Positions 13,934-14,068 of a DNA stretch of 14,068 bases are shown piece after piece. The notes under the pieces were generated by a model. It saw only the letters and a list, made by a program, of their open reading frames with translations, had not been told where the DNA came from and did no database searches. The stretch is from Spirochaeta sp. (GTDB taxonomy: Bacteria > Spirochaetota > Spirochaetia > DSM-2461): positions 1 through 14,068 of the forward strand of contig DAOVYP010000022.1 in NCBI GenBank assembly GCA_030635565.1, read 5' to 3'. The translations under genes and the position numbers were made by a program. How positions within the stretch are numbered: the first letter of the stretch is position 1; every line of letters starts with the position of its first letter.

Positions 13934-14068
13934 TTATTCCCTCCGGAAGTCGCCTCGATTCGGCATTTATGCTCTTCTTCCTGGGGTTTGTAGGCTTTCA
14001 GGCGCAGCATCATGTTGTCGAAATCAACCAGGTGACCGTCGAATTCCGGTCCGTCGACGCAGACGAAC
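13930..14068 (-). CDS. SudB/NfnA-like FAD/NAD-binding subunit, C-terminal end (rest outside window)
   Basis: The minus strand from 14067 gives FVCVDGPEFDGHLVDFDNMM, then LRLKAYKPQEEEHKC and a short tail ending in TGA (13932-13930). FVCVDGPEFDGH-VDFD is the conserved C-terminal block of the sulfide dehydrogenase beta subunit / NfnA family (dihydroorotate dehydrogenase electron-transfer-like, FAD plus 2Fe-2S). In these proteins the cysteine region here helps hold the iron-sulfur cluster. Its stop overlaps the gltA ATG as ATGA, and gltA's ribosome site (GGAGG) lies inside its last codons, so the two subunits are co-translated. Only about 45 codons are visible; too short for the ORF cut-off but clear by motif. 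Confidence 0.85.
   Translation of the reverse strand, partial: FVCVDGPEFDGHLVDFDNMMLRLKAYKPQEEEHKCRIEATSGGNK

Noticed and set aside
1..14068. CRISPR arrays, tRNA or rRNA genes, insertion sequences
   Set aside because: No regularly spaced repeats, no cloverleaf-like sequence, and no transposase or integrase motif seen on either strand.

Overview
The window reads as ordinary, gene-dense chromosome of a Gram-negative-type bacterium, most likely a free-living or anaerobic spirochaete. That assignment is an inference from the gene families and their neighbours; there is no rRNA or other marker to prove it. Most of the window is GC-rich. One stretch between about 540 and 2700 is clearly AT-rich and holds damaged genes.

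Layout. 3-500 (+) is the C-terminal end of dihydroorotase (pyrC). 555-2450 (-) is a low-GC segment with a HAMP/PAS/GGDEF diguanylate cyclase, a V4R-domain gene interrupted by one in-frame TAA, and a truncated NIF3-like gene start. 2478-2717 has no recognised gene but ends in a promoter whose start point falls on the hisA start codon. 2718-4048 (+) is hisA overlapping hisIE; the HisI half of HisIE has lost every cysteine. 4026-4472 (-) is an unrecognised 148-residue protein. 4518-8455 (-) is a D-xylose-type ABC transporter: xylF (binding protein), xylG (double ATPase) and xylH (permease), with a terminator-like hairpin between xylF and xylG. 8456-8724 is a rich divergent control region. 8725-11891 (+) is a two-component pair: an NtrC-family response regulator and a soluble histidine kinase. 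11902-12402 (+) is a small membrane protein with a four-cysteine zinc-ribbon-like motif. 12440-14068 (-) is a GltA/NfnB-like flavoprotein preceded by the end of its SudB/NfnA-like partner.

The centrepiece is the xyl locus. The histidine kinase has no membrane segment and no usual input domain. Its first ~240 residues are a sugar-transporter ABC ATPase domain of the RbsA/MglA/XylG type. The P-loop lysine and Q-loop are kept, but the signature glycine, the Walker B neighbourhood and the H-loop histidine are altered. This is followed by a PAS domain and a HisKA/HATPase core. Its partner regulator is a sigma-54 activator, and the divergent xylF gene carries a near-consensus -24/-12 sigma-54 promoter. 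About 130 and 160 bases upstream of the predicted start lie two 20-bp dyads of identical design, ATGTG-N10-CACAT, exactly 30 bp apart. The simplest reading is a closed circuit: an ABC-ATPase-like kinase reads the state of the XylFGH transporter (or of ATP/ADP), phosphorylates the regulator, and the regulator switches on xylF through enhancer-type sites. The parts and motifs are read directly from the sequence; the mechanism is a hypothesis.
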